Positions 56,001 through 64,000 of a stretch of 64,000 nt of DNA are shown here, piece after piece. The stretch covers positions 467,001 through 531,000 of the forward strand of contig JAVHKY010000001.1 in the NCBI GenBank assembly GCA_035079385.1. Direction: 5' to 3'. Origin of the DNA: Aspidiotus rigidus. Taxonomy: Eukaryota > Arthropoda > Insecta > Hemiptera > Diaspididae. Every line of letters begins with the position of its first letter. The stretch's first letter is position 1. Both the position numbers and the translations under genes were made by a program. The notes below the pieces were generated by a model. The model was given only the letters and a program-made list of their open reading frames with translations. It searched no databases and was not told the origin of the DNA.

Positions 56001-59000
56001 TATTTTTTTCAAAAAAGAAAAAATATACTTAAGTAGGTATTTAATAATACTTTTTGGTTTTGTTCAAAATGAATTCGTAGGTACGATGAAACTCATCCAT
56101 AATTTTTCAAGATGGTTTAGTGCACTTGGTGTATATTATTTAGTCATTTAAATATTATTATTATTCTTTATTCTTTCAGATGTCAATTAGGTTCCGTCCA
56201 TTTTGCAGATGAAATTAACGCGAAATCAGATTCCATTGGTGTTCAAATCTGTGGTGAAAATGAGCGATTTACCCCACCGATTGTTTTATTTTCTGATAAA
56301 GGAACAGCAATTTTAACTTTAAGGTATACCATATATTTTAAATTATAGTTGAATATCAGATACAGCTTTAAAAATTATTTTTATTGGTGGGGGATAATAT
56401 CATTCAGAAAGGAAATCTTTTCCTCGTAAAATTATAATTACAATTACAATGCAATGCTCGAATAACTCGATGAAATTTGACAAAATTAAAGTGAATTTCC
56501 TCTTATTGAGATTCCGTTTTGCTTTCTCATTTAATATTTACTTCATTCCTTTGCTCTCATACGGTACCCATTTACAACTATAAATTTTATCGCTAATTCT
56601 TAAAATTGGAGCCCGTCCGTAATCGATTCATAAGTTTATTATTGAGACCTCCAACCTTGACAAATTGTCTTCTACTTATTTACTAACACTTATGTTATGC
56701 ACGTTTAGGATTCATGAAGCAACAAAGCGGTCTCAATTTCTTGCTCTCTACAGTTTTACTGCATTCAATAATTCTCAAGGTGTGGGTTTTAGACCAAGAA
56801 ATGGAAAACGCATTGAGAATACAGGTGAGTTTTTTCTCGTTTCTGAAATATTTTTCTCCGAGATACTTCCATATATTTTAAAATTTTCTCTCCTTCCGCG
56901 CCACATAAAAAACAATTTTTATCTTTAGGAGATAAAAAAATATTAGCAGCCTAGAATTTTTCAATTTTATGGTAATTTCTGCTAAATTTGTTCTGTCACA
57001 TCAACTTCTTCTTCTACTTAGAAATAATTTGTTACTTTTCGGGGTTCTTGCCTTGGCAAGCCAAGAGCCCCTATTCACGGTACGTTGTGACGTCACGACT
57101 CGAGATACATATGATGAGAAGTTATCTGTCAAAAGGGCACCTGATCAATAAAATTTGTATGGAACGGGTGCCCTTTTGACAGATATAACTCCGTCACCTT
57201 AGATTTTTTTAGAATTTCGTTGCAGTCTCAACGAGTTTTATTTTTGCAAGACTTTTTTGAAATTTTGGTAAAGTCTTTGAAGAAGTTTTCCCTTTTTCAT
57301 ACTTCAATGATGGTAATATAGTATAACTACCGCATGTCTGTATACTATGACCGTGAAGACTTGTTATACTTTTTGATCATCTTAATTTCTTCAGGTTGTC
57401 TATCATCATTTTGGCTGTGAACACTTATACTATGATTATGTGTGGGGATTCCTTGCGTTTTGAAGCTTACTCTCAGGTTCCAAATCTGCGAGTGGAACAA
57501 AGCTGCGGATGTCTTGGTTTCCAGATCTTGACATAAAAAAAAATCTAGATTTCTTGAGCTCTACATCTTGGTAGGAAAAAAGCTCCAGATCTTTAAAAAA
57601 AAAATCATTATATAACAGTCAATGAGGAAAAAAACGAAGATACCTACTTGGATCTCTTGTGGCGCATCGCGACTCGGTCTTATTTTCTTATTAGAGTCAA
57701 TATATTAATATTTGACACCATCCTCCTATTCAAGTTTTACTGGTTAAGGGTATGCTCTCTATACCTTTGATGAAATGGTAATTCGGAATACCTCTCAGGA
57801 GTCTAATATTGCACAGAATGCGATGAAACTTCCGAGTTTTATTGTTCAAGGTTACAGAAATACCGCTAATTAGTTTACAAGTAGTGTATATTGGAAATTG
57901 TAAAAAATAATTATGAATATTACGCGCTCAGAACCAATTAGCGGTATTTCTGTAACCTTAAACAATAAATCTCCAAAGTTTCATCGCATTCTGTGCAATA
58001 TTAGTCTCCTGAGAGGTATTCTAAGTTACCATTTCATTGAAGGTAGAGCATACCCTTAAGCGACGACTGTTGTCCACTGGAATTGTATTCATGAAAATAT
58101 AACATTTCAAATTATATCGCAGTTCATAGATATTCCTGATCTAAAATTTGATCAGTAACTCTTCAGCAAATCTTTCTAAATCACGTGGGACATAAAGTTC
58201 ATCACCGATGACGTCGCAATGCGATATTTGACAACGATACCACGCTAATTTCTTCCAGTGAATATATCGATTCCCATAAGAATAGCATTGGTAACATTCG
58301 ATCATACATCAGTATTTAAAAATGAAGAGTAAATAAGGAATGAAAAGTTGATTCTCAAGTACTGGATAGCTTCTGGATTACAAATATAAACTTTTTATTG
58401 CTTATTTATTCTTCATTTTGTAATACTGATGCATGATCGAATGTTACCAATGCTATTCTTATGGGAATCAATGTTTGCTGAAAGCTGCAGTACTGCATTT
58501 TTACTATGTTATCAGTTGACGTGACGTCAGGGTGATGGACTTTATAGTTCATATGACTGTTATAGAGTAACTTTTTTTTTTCAGTCTGTGATTGGTTATA
58601 TCAAGATTTTACTTGCATCGCGTTGCCGGGAGGATGCACTTTAGCAAGTCCTGGTTTCCCTGGACTATATCCAGCTAACAGCACTTGCAATTACCATATA
58701 ACTACCAGTTCTTTGCGAACTAAAGTGAAAATTGTATTCGTTTCGTTATCTTTACCCCTTAAGTAAGTATTTTAATATAACTTGCTCGTGTTTGGTAACC
58801 TTTATTGACTGAATGTTGAGTACGACACTGCGAAAGGAAATGAAAACCGGGCTTTGTACTCTAGTAGTAAATTTGTATATGATTCAGACTGATAGGTCAC
58901 AACCCATATTTTTGCTTTCTCAATCCCTTGCCCTCTAATCCAGTGTCATTCTACGTCACAAAGTGTGGCGCGAAATTTCTCAAGTCTCCCGCGAGCAAAA

Positions 59001-59541
59001 AAATAAATAGGTAAATCTTCAAAATAAAAAAAAATGGAATTGATGAAAAATAATGCAAGTTTGATAGTATGTGCAGATGCCGTTGATGAAAGTGAATCAT
59101 TCACCAACTGTGTGTGTATTTATCGGTGGCGAGGCCAGACATTCAAGAATTATGTCAAAAAAAACAAGCTCACCCATCCCACTAAACTTAGGCATCAAGG
59201 TTTCACTTTTTTTTTCTAAATCATAATAATGTGTGCTTCAGTTATTTGTATTCAAATATCTGCTTCTCATAACTACTTTTGCGTGCATTTTGGACACAAT
59301 CAAATGATAAACTAAACCGAGTCCAAAATCTACCCCGAAAAATCCGTGAGGACCATATTATTCAATCACCTGTGCCCACCATTCGTATACATATAATTAA
59401 TCTATGTTACAGTCGTTGCGCAACTGATTATATCAATATCTATCAAGGACCGTCGTCCAGTAATTTGTTATTAACAACGCTTTGTTCTAACAAGAAGCAA
59501 GAACTCATTTTTTCTGGACCTAATTTAATGATCAAATTCAA
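49906..59541 (+). CDS. Secreted CUB-domain protein, 5' part, 7 exons, incomplete at 3' end
   Basis: Exons: 49906-50017, 53448-53609, 55347-55530, 56180-56323, 56709-56824, 58585-58762, 59413-59541. All joins are GT-AG and in phase, giving 341 codons plus two bases. Residues 1-25 form a signal peptide with core [12 protein letters not shown]. Residues 47-90 hold ten cysteines (CEC, CACC, CQC, CAQC). Residues about 92-225 form a divergent CUB-like domain, and a canonical CUB domain starts at C257 ([18 protein letters not shown]) with [12 protein letters not shown] domains mediate extracellular protein binding. No protease motif is seen. The last donor (GTAAGT at 59542) shows the gene continues, but no further exon was found before 64000. 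I do not recognise a named orthologue; similar Cys-rich/CUB proteins occur across insects. Confidence 0.88.
51985..52160. repeat. Units related to the 41-kb tandem array
   Basis: GGTTTCTTACCACGATTTCA and ACAACGGAAGAGGAGCC, then TCTCGGCGAGAGTACACTAC and AGAAGACATTAATTGG, match the TACCGCGAGCTC...AGAAGAC pattern of the 40930-41960 units at similar spacing. Confidence 0.45.
52630..53340. repeat. Dispersed GACGGCTTCC element, split by a MITE
   Basis: GGGGAACCCGCT near 52632 and AGCGGGTTCCCCGCT near 53318 are inverted. Monomer sequence (GACTTGGAAAAATTCCTACC, ATATATGATAGGA) fills 52720-52820, and GACGGCTTCCTTGAA ends at 52841, where the MITE begins. Confidence 0.6.
52842..53238. mobile_element. 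MITE with AGGGGGCGTCC ends
   Basis: AGGGGGCGTCCTTAAATTAC at the left end mirrors CACGTAATTTATGGACGCCC at the right. The interior is G-rich near both ends with repeated AAATCTCAC segments. It is about 397 bp and has no coding capacity. It is inserted in the dispersed element above. Confidence 0.7.
53448..53609 (+). CDS. CUB gene exon 2 (ten-cysteine module)
   Basis: Acceptor TTATAG ends at 53447 and the donor is GTAAGT at 53610. It encodes [16 protein letters not shown] through [12 protein letters not shown] with ten cysteines in CxC, CxCC, CxC, CxxC and single positions. The pattern suggests a disulfide-rich extracellular module or metal site. Confidence 0.9.
53610..55346 (+). other. CUB gene intron 2
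   Basis: 1.74 kb. Repeat fragments with CAAGGGACTTGAACAAATTT and CAGCCAATATATA lie at about 54630-54690. Nothing else is recognised. Confidence 0.6.
55347..55530 (+). CDS. CUB gene exon 3 (first CUB-like domain, part 1)
   Basis: Acceptor TTCCAG ends at 55346 and the donor is GTAACG at 55531. It encodes [14 protein letters not shown] through GHFNGTG with [21 protein letters not shown], the strand pattern of a CUB-like fold. Confidence 0.92.
56180..56323 (+). CDS. CUB gene exon 4 (first CUB-like domain, part 2)
   Basis: Acceptor TTTCAG ends at 56179 and the donor is GTATAC at 56324. It encodes [12 protein letters not shown], then [21 protein letters not shown], matching the C-terminal half of a CUB-like domain. 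Confidence 0.92.
56709..56824 (+). CDS. CUB gene exon 5
   Basis: Acceptor GTTTAG ends at 56708 and the donor is GTGAGT at 56825. It completes the first domain ([20 protein letters not shown]) and adds a linker with [13 protein letters not shown]. Confidence 0.9.
57113..57190. repeat. Short hairpin in CUB gene intron 5
   Basis: GAAGTTATCTGTCAAAAGGG followed by CACC is mirrored about 25 bp later by GGTGCCCTTTTGACAGATAT. It could be a tiny foldback element or a structured RNA. Confidence 0.65.
57748..58055. mobile_element. piggyBac-like foldback MITE, copy 2, TTAA-flanked
   Basis: GGGTATGCTCT at 57748 is mirrored by AGAGCATACCC ending at 58055, and TTAA lies directly outside both ends (57744-57747, 58056-58059). 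The arms are about 130 bp and nearly complementary. TTAA duplication is the hallmark of piggyBac transposition. No transposase. It lies in CUB gene intron 5. Confidence 0.85.
58187..58552. mobile_element. Foldback MITE in CUB gene intron 5
   Basis: Outer arms (ACATAAAGTTCATCACC, GACGTC) and inner arms (GATTCCCATAAGAATAGCAT, TGGTAACATTCGATCAT) at 58270-58340 are mirrored at 58397-58470 and 58515-58552. No coding capacity, and no clear target duplication. Confidence 0.7.
58585..58762 (+). CDS. CUB gene exon 6 (start of second CUB domain)
   Basis: Acceptor TTTCAG ends at 58584 and the donor is GTAAGT at 58763. It encodes [17 protein letters not shown] then [20 protein letters not shown], the canonical CUB opening, and a hydrophobic strand [11 protein letters not shown]. 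The 3' end of the foldback MITE lies only about 30 bp before the acceptor. Confidence 0.94.
59413..59541 (+). CDS. CUB gene exon 7 (rest of second CUB domain)
   Basis: Acceptor GTTACAG ends at 59412 and the donor is GTAAGT at 59542. It encodes [12 protein letters not shown], then [13 protein letters not shown] and SGPNLMIKF, the CUB calcium-site and closing strands. It ends in phase 2, so at least one more exon follows. Confidence 0.93.
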
Positions 59542-61560
59542 GTAAGTAATTTAGAATAACTTGATGCATCTACAGAATTAATCATATTTGTACTTCTCTT
59601 TATTGCGTCCAAAGGCGTCGACTTCAAAAAATTATTTGAGGGTGAAATTATGAAAGAAATAAATGATTTTTTGGTAATTGGAGTCATGAATTGGTAATTT
59701 TTTTGAAACTTTGTTTTGTATTCGATTGAATTATTGAAGGGTAAGAAGTTTCACGCCCCTTTCCCCTGAGTCGGCCGTTATGATTCCATCGAAGAATGGA
59801 CACATGTATTCCCTTCACAAAACGGAAAATATTCGTGGGTAGAGTCCCTTTGCTAGTTCATTAGCTAGAGGCTGAGAGCATGTTCTTCGAATTACATTAT
59901 CTGAAGCCTAACCAAACAAACGCTCTTACTATCCTACTTCAGAGAAAAATTGAGTAACTTGTATACCGCTAATATATACGTAATGTATTAAATTATATTG
60001 ACTATTATCCTTTTTTTGATTGGGATATGTTTGTTTTCTACGCCATCGAATCGCGTCACGAATATGACGACACGAGCTGATGACGTCATAGAGACTTGGG
60101 AAAATTTTGTCCTTTGCTACTTTGAGACGTGTATCCTCAGCCTTTAATATACTGAGTCTAAAATACGCAGTATACTAGGCTGTACTAGGCCTGCTTTTTC
60201 ATGAAAACACAGTATGGAAAGAGGAATGAACAAATTGCAGTAAAAGTCAGTGGACCGAGGTACTTCTTCCCAGCCATGAATATTGAAACAGATTCCTACT
60301 TCTGGCTGGCTCAAAGCCTCAGCGAGCATGAAGTATTTGCCAAATTCTGAATAGGACAAAATAATAGAAGGAATAACGCCCTATGCAGACGTGGGAGAGC
60401 AGAGGAAACGGTAAACCATAATATATTCATGAAGAATCGTTCAAATGAACTAGATGGCAAAGAGACTGAGACGCACAGCTACCTCATCTCAATTGTCAAG
60501 AAACTTCATGAGCTGGAACTCTGGAAGCAAGAGATCGAAGGAAAACAACGCACAGTGGTTCAAAATTGAAAAAAGGTGAATTTTAATCAAAAAATGAAGG
60601 TGTTTGTTGGACATGGAGACATATGCAATTCAAAAGCTCTTAGGATATCCCAACTTTTCGTGTATTTGCAAAATTCAATCAACTCATATTTGCCCCAATT
60701 TGAGCTCACCATTACAGAGGTCCAAAAATTCAGTAAATTGTTTTACCATGAAAACACGCGCTATTTCAGAGCATAGCCGGGGTTCTGCACAATTCCTGCG
60801 AATAATGGCATTAAAAAACAACATACTAAAAATCTAGCGCATAAGCATGTACGGTTGCCTATCCATGCGCCTTCAAGGGGTTCAACCTTTAATTGATTGA
60901 TTTAGTTTAGAAGGACGCTTCAGGACGCACCAAGTCAGGTACCGTAGTGTGCAGTGAGGTCAACGCCTTGTATCTATGCAGTCCCTTCCTGCCGCTAGCC
61001 GCCACTTCGTCTGCGGGGTTCGTTCAAAATGACGTAACCGCAGAAAAAACACAAAACTGCTGACTCGCGAGGCCTACGCGCTGTTGAGTTCCGACCCCCT
61101 TATTAAGTACTTTGTCACATCGAGACTCATTGAAAGAAATTGCGCCCCTAGATTCGCAAGTGAAATCTTTATTACTTCTTGATATAGAATCTAGTTGTTC
61201 CAATTAAGTGAATAATAGTTTATTACATTTTTTCTTCTTCGTTTTTATTTCTAAAGTATGCCTCTTCAAAAACTGAAAACAAATATTACACTTCTTTTTC
61301 TATTACGAGTTGACAAATTTTAGATTTCCATGTCTGCTTGAGATTTTTCCAATTAGTTTTATTTTCGACTTTTTCAATTTTTTCAACATTTTAAATAAAT
61401 TCGTGCATGGGTGGATACTCATGAATTTGTTACATTTTGTATTTAAATTCCTCTTTATTCAATACAAGCTGCTATGTTTCTTCGCGTATCTATTCAAGAA
61501 ATTTTAAGTCTTCCCAAACTAGTTTTTCACCCAACAAATTATCACAAAATTATTGTTTCG
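59542..61560. other. Intron or intergenic DNA, nothing recognised
   Basis: No continuation of the CUB gene, no other gene and no clear mobile element. Short frames at 60576-60837 and 61310-61507 are low-complexity. Confidence 0.55.
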
Positions 61561-62050
61561 AATTTCAATGGTGTTAACCCCTTGTGGTACCTTTTCATGA
61601 TGGGTCAAGTCGAAAATAACTAAAAAAAAAATGTATTGTGACCCCTCTATACTTTTCATAAAAATATAATTTCAAATTTGAAAGGTGTTGACCCTTTGTG
61701 GCTCCTCTTTATGAAGGGTTAACTTAAAACTAACCCCAAAAATGAATTCAGCGACCCAAAGAACCCCCCTCTGCAAGTTTTTACCCAATAATCATCTAAG
61801 GAAGGTATCAATTCAAATTTTGACCAAATGAAGCCCCCTGTGGCATCTCTTAGTGAGGGGTTAACATGAAACTAACCCCAAAAATGAATTCAGCGACACA
61901 AAAAACCCCCCCTATGCAAGTTTTTACCCAATGACCATCTACGGAAGGTATCAATTCCAATTTTGACTATGTGAAGCCTCCTGTGGCATCTCTTGGTGAG
62001 GGGTTAACATGGAAATACCTCTAAAAATGAATTCAGCGACCAAAATTCAT
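61560..62050. repeat. Tandem repeat, period about 141-144 bp
   Basis: AAAAATGAATTCAGCGAC recurs near 61738, 61879 and 62023. TGCAAGTTTTTACCCAAT, TGTGGCATCTCTT and GAGGGGTTAACATG recur at the same spacing. A more diverged unit lies at about 61560-61735. Confidence 0.8.
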
Positions 62051-62137
62051 TAAAGAAACATTACCCTCACTTCCTTTTATGCAATGTAGAAAGAAAAAAA
62101 AAAAAAGTTAACCTTTTTTCAATATTGAACCACTGTG

Positions 62138-62420
62138 CAACGGCTTTCTTACCGATGTTAAACGAGGAACATAGAGAACCAGTTCCATGGCTTGAAAAAT
62201 AATATATGATATGACCCGCATTAGGACAGCCGCTTCAAGTAACTAGACATGCAATGTTTTGTATACCTATTGGCTTAGCCCCTTCAATTAGCCAGATATG
62301 CAATGCTTCAGACACCATAACTCTCCCTTCTATCATATATAGCTCAAGAGTGGAAATGTTTTCAAGTCCCCCTCTTATTGTATATAGCTCGAGAGTCCCA
62401 ATTTTAATAAGGAACCTTTT
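62138..62420 (+). repeat. Copy of the dispersed GACGGCTTCC element
   Basis: CAACGGCTTTCTTACCGATG starts it, then AACGAGGAACATAGAGAACC, GCATTAGGACAGCC and two TATATAGCTC monomers. It is collinear with 39571-39905. Confidence 0.7.
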
Positions 62421-62561
62421 CTATGCTTTTTTTTCCGCTAAATATTATAAAATTTCAAATTATTTTCAAAATTCTTGTCATTAGTATTCTTTTAGTTCAA
62501 TTTCTAATCTAATTCTTTCAATTTCCAATTTTTCAATTTCATATTTTTTATCGTTGATATT

Positions 62562-63165
62562 TTATTTTACACTTTCAATCTCGTTCTTAATATCTTCTCT
62601 GATAGTTGGATGCTGTCTTTTTAGAAGATCCTTTGCGCATTCTTCTTTCTGGGGGTATGCTGAAAAATTTATCATTTCTTGTGGATTCTTGATGGTGGAG
62701 GTAGATAACTTCCTATATAATGATACACCGAAACTTTTGAAAGTTGTAAATATGTTTGGAACTTCATTACACCCTAAAGAAGTCATTGAAAGCGCATTGT
62801 TGTATTCACGCAAATTATTAAGAAAATGAGAAGATCTATTATCCCTTCCGTCTAATAGTTTTTGAAGAAGATCCGGCACTGAGGGTAGGTAAATCAGGTA
62901 ACTTAATCTTACCACTCCCGCAACAGAAATTTCGATTTTTAGTTTCAAATAATTTTCCATCACAAAATGTGCACGTAATTGCCAGATTCCCAATTGAACT
63001 TATACTGGTATATTCTTTCTCAATAATGTACCTAATGAATGGACTATTATCGTTCTGATAATCATTTTCCACATTATTTTCTGATGTCAAAATTTCGGAA
63101 TTGACACGAGCCCTCTTCCCTTTGTTCGTCAACCGCCCTAGATTTGCTTTCTTGCGTTTTGGCAT
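62562..63165 (-). pseudogene. Helitron N-terminal remnant, frameshifted and truncated
   Basis: A frame from ATG 63165 reads MPKRKKANLG, then a zinc-binding CTFC and FCCGSGKIKLPDLP. The match then moves to another frame near 62885, continuing VPDLLQKLLDGRD and HFLNNLREYNNALSMTSLG to 62562. This is the order of the Helitron-like N-terminal domain found before the Rep/helicase of Helitron proteins. The Rep HUH motif and helicase are absent. A one-base shift and the truncation make it a pseudogene. Confidence 0.75.
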
Positions 63166-63519
63166 TCCAATTAGATTGCAATAAAGTGAGACATCCGTGA
63201 CTTCGATATTGAATTTTCGAAATTGACGTGAATTGTTTTTCTTTTCTTAGTCCTCACGTTAAATTTGAACTAATGAAAGACAACCACCAATTCTTCAGAT
63301 AATTGCTAAGCAAAATCTTTATCGTAACCCTACACTATTCGATTACTCAAAGTATGTGTATCATTCAAAACTTCTCCGGTTAAAAGAACCATTTTCCAAA
63401 AATGATTGCCTAGCACATATTAATTTTCGATGAACGTCAACAAAAATTATTGCTTAGCATTTTCAATCAATAAATTAATGAATGATACAGATTTTTCATC
63501 TCTTGAATCATTCATGACC

Positions 63520-63540
63520 CCCCCTCCCCCCCGAGCGCAA
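63520..63540. repeat. C-rich run
   Basis: A CCCCCCTCCCCCCC tract lies in AT-rich DNA. Confidence 0.7.
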
Positions 63541-63694
63541 TAGATATATACTACACGCCATTCGCCTGATTTTGTAACATCAAATTTATTACGCATAAAT
63601 CTTCTCCTAGGCAAGCTAATGCAATGGAAACAAATTCCAAGTTCGTAGGTGAAATAGGAATAAACTTAAATGGATTTGCAATTTTGCAACTTCT

Positions 63695-63860
63695 CTTTAT
63701 ATAATAGATATGATTGGAAGGGGATTTGGAAAAATTTCGACTCTCGATGATAGGAGTGGGACTTATGGTGTTTAAAGCATTGCATGTCTAGTTACTTGAA
63801 GGGGCTATCCATGTACTATTGTTTAACCCATCGTTAAGGAAGCCGTCGTTTTTTCTGAGT
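63695..63860 (-). repeat. Copy of the dispersed GACGGCTTCC element, inverted
   Basis: On the plus strand, GGAAAAATTTCGACTCTCGA, TTGCATGTCTAGTTACTTGA and AAGGAAGCCGTCG occur in the order opposite to 62138-62420. It and 62138 bracket the Helitron remnant in inverted orientation. Confidence 0.65.
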
Positions 63861-64000
63861 CCCACTTTTATCATATATGTATACCTAGGTAGATCGATAG
63901 CCTCCATTATACTAGGCCTGATATGGGCCTAACCTACATACTATGATAGCTCCCATTATATTTAAACCCTTTTCACGACTTTTTATGGAGTCTCAAGGCC

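Overview
The window is GC-poor, intron-rich and transposon-laden nuclear DNA from an animal, almost certainly an insect. The Myb domains read like insect Myb, introns carry GT-AG signals, and the repeats are non-LTR retrotransposons, a Penelope-like remnant, a Helitron remnant and many foldback MITEs. I cannot fix the order or species; a hemipteran is a guess only. No CRISPR, operon, tRNA or rRNA was seen.

Region 1 (1-28.0 kb, + strand) is one complete Myb gene. I could join 15 exons (537-27621) with every splice phase consistent, giving 2556 nt, or 851 codons plus stop. The first exon codes only about 22 residues and is separated from the R1R2R3 DNA-binding exons by a 16.6 kb intron. That intron holds a 57-codon ORF overlapping nested inverted repeats, a small MITE, a decayed satellite block, a Penelope-type GIY-YIG remnant and an intact antisense RTE-like LINE (12784-16323) with a 12-bp target-site duplication. 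A perfect-looking 200-bp foldback MITE sits in intron 4. E2F-like and CHR-like sites and a 4-codon uORF precede the start codon.

Region 2 (28-42 kb) is intergenic and repeat-dominated. It holds a TIR element inside another TIR element (29434-31002) with repeated GTCCATCGTCGTGGAC motifs, a compound A/T satellite (31.4-32.2 kb), tandem duplications (32.2-33.1 kb), a foldback composite with several nested inverted repeats (34534-36896), and two tandem-array blocks (39.9-42.0 kb), one of which switches orientation.

Region 3 (42.6-48.1 kb) is a nested retrotransposon. An intact two-ORF LINE (43105-47366) with a 13-bp target-site duplication is inserted into a decayed older LINE, whose reverse-transcriptase end and RNase H end flank it.

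Region 4 (49.9-59.5 kb, + strand) is the 5' part of a secreted CUB-domain protein gene. Seven phase-consistent exons encode a signal peptide, a ten-cysteine module, a CUB-like domain and most of a second CUB domain. The gene runs past the right side and its remaining exons are not found before 64000. Its introns carry MITEs, including a piggyBac-like one flanked by TTAA.

Region 5 (59.5-64 kb) has tandem repeats of about 143 bp, a dispersed repeat family, and a frameshifted Helitron N-terminal remnant (62562-63165, minus strand).

The two host genes have no visible functional link. The most distinctive content is the layering of mobile elements and the fully resolved Myb gene. I see no convincing new multi-gene system.
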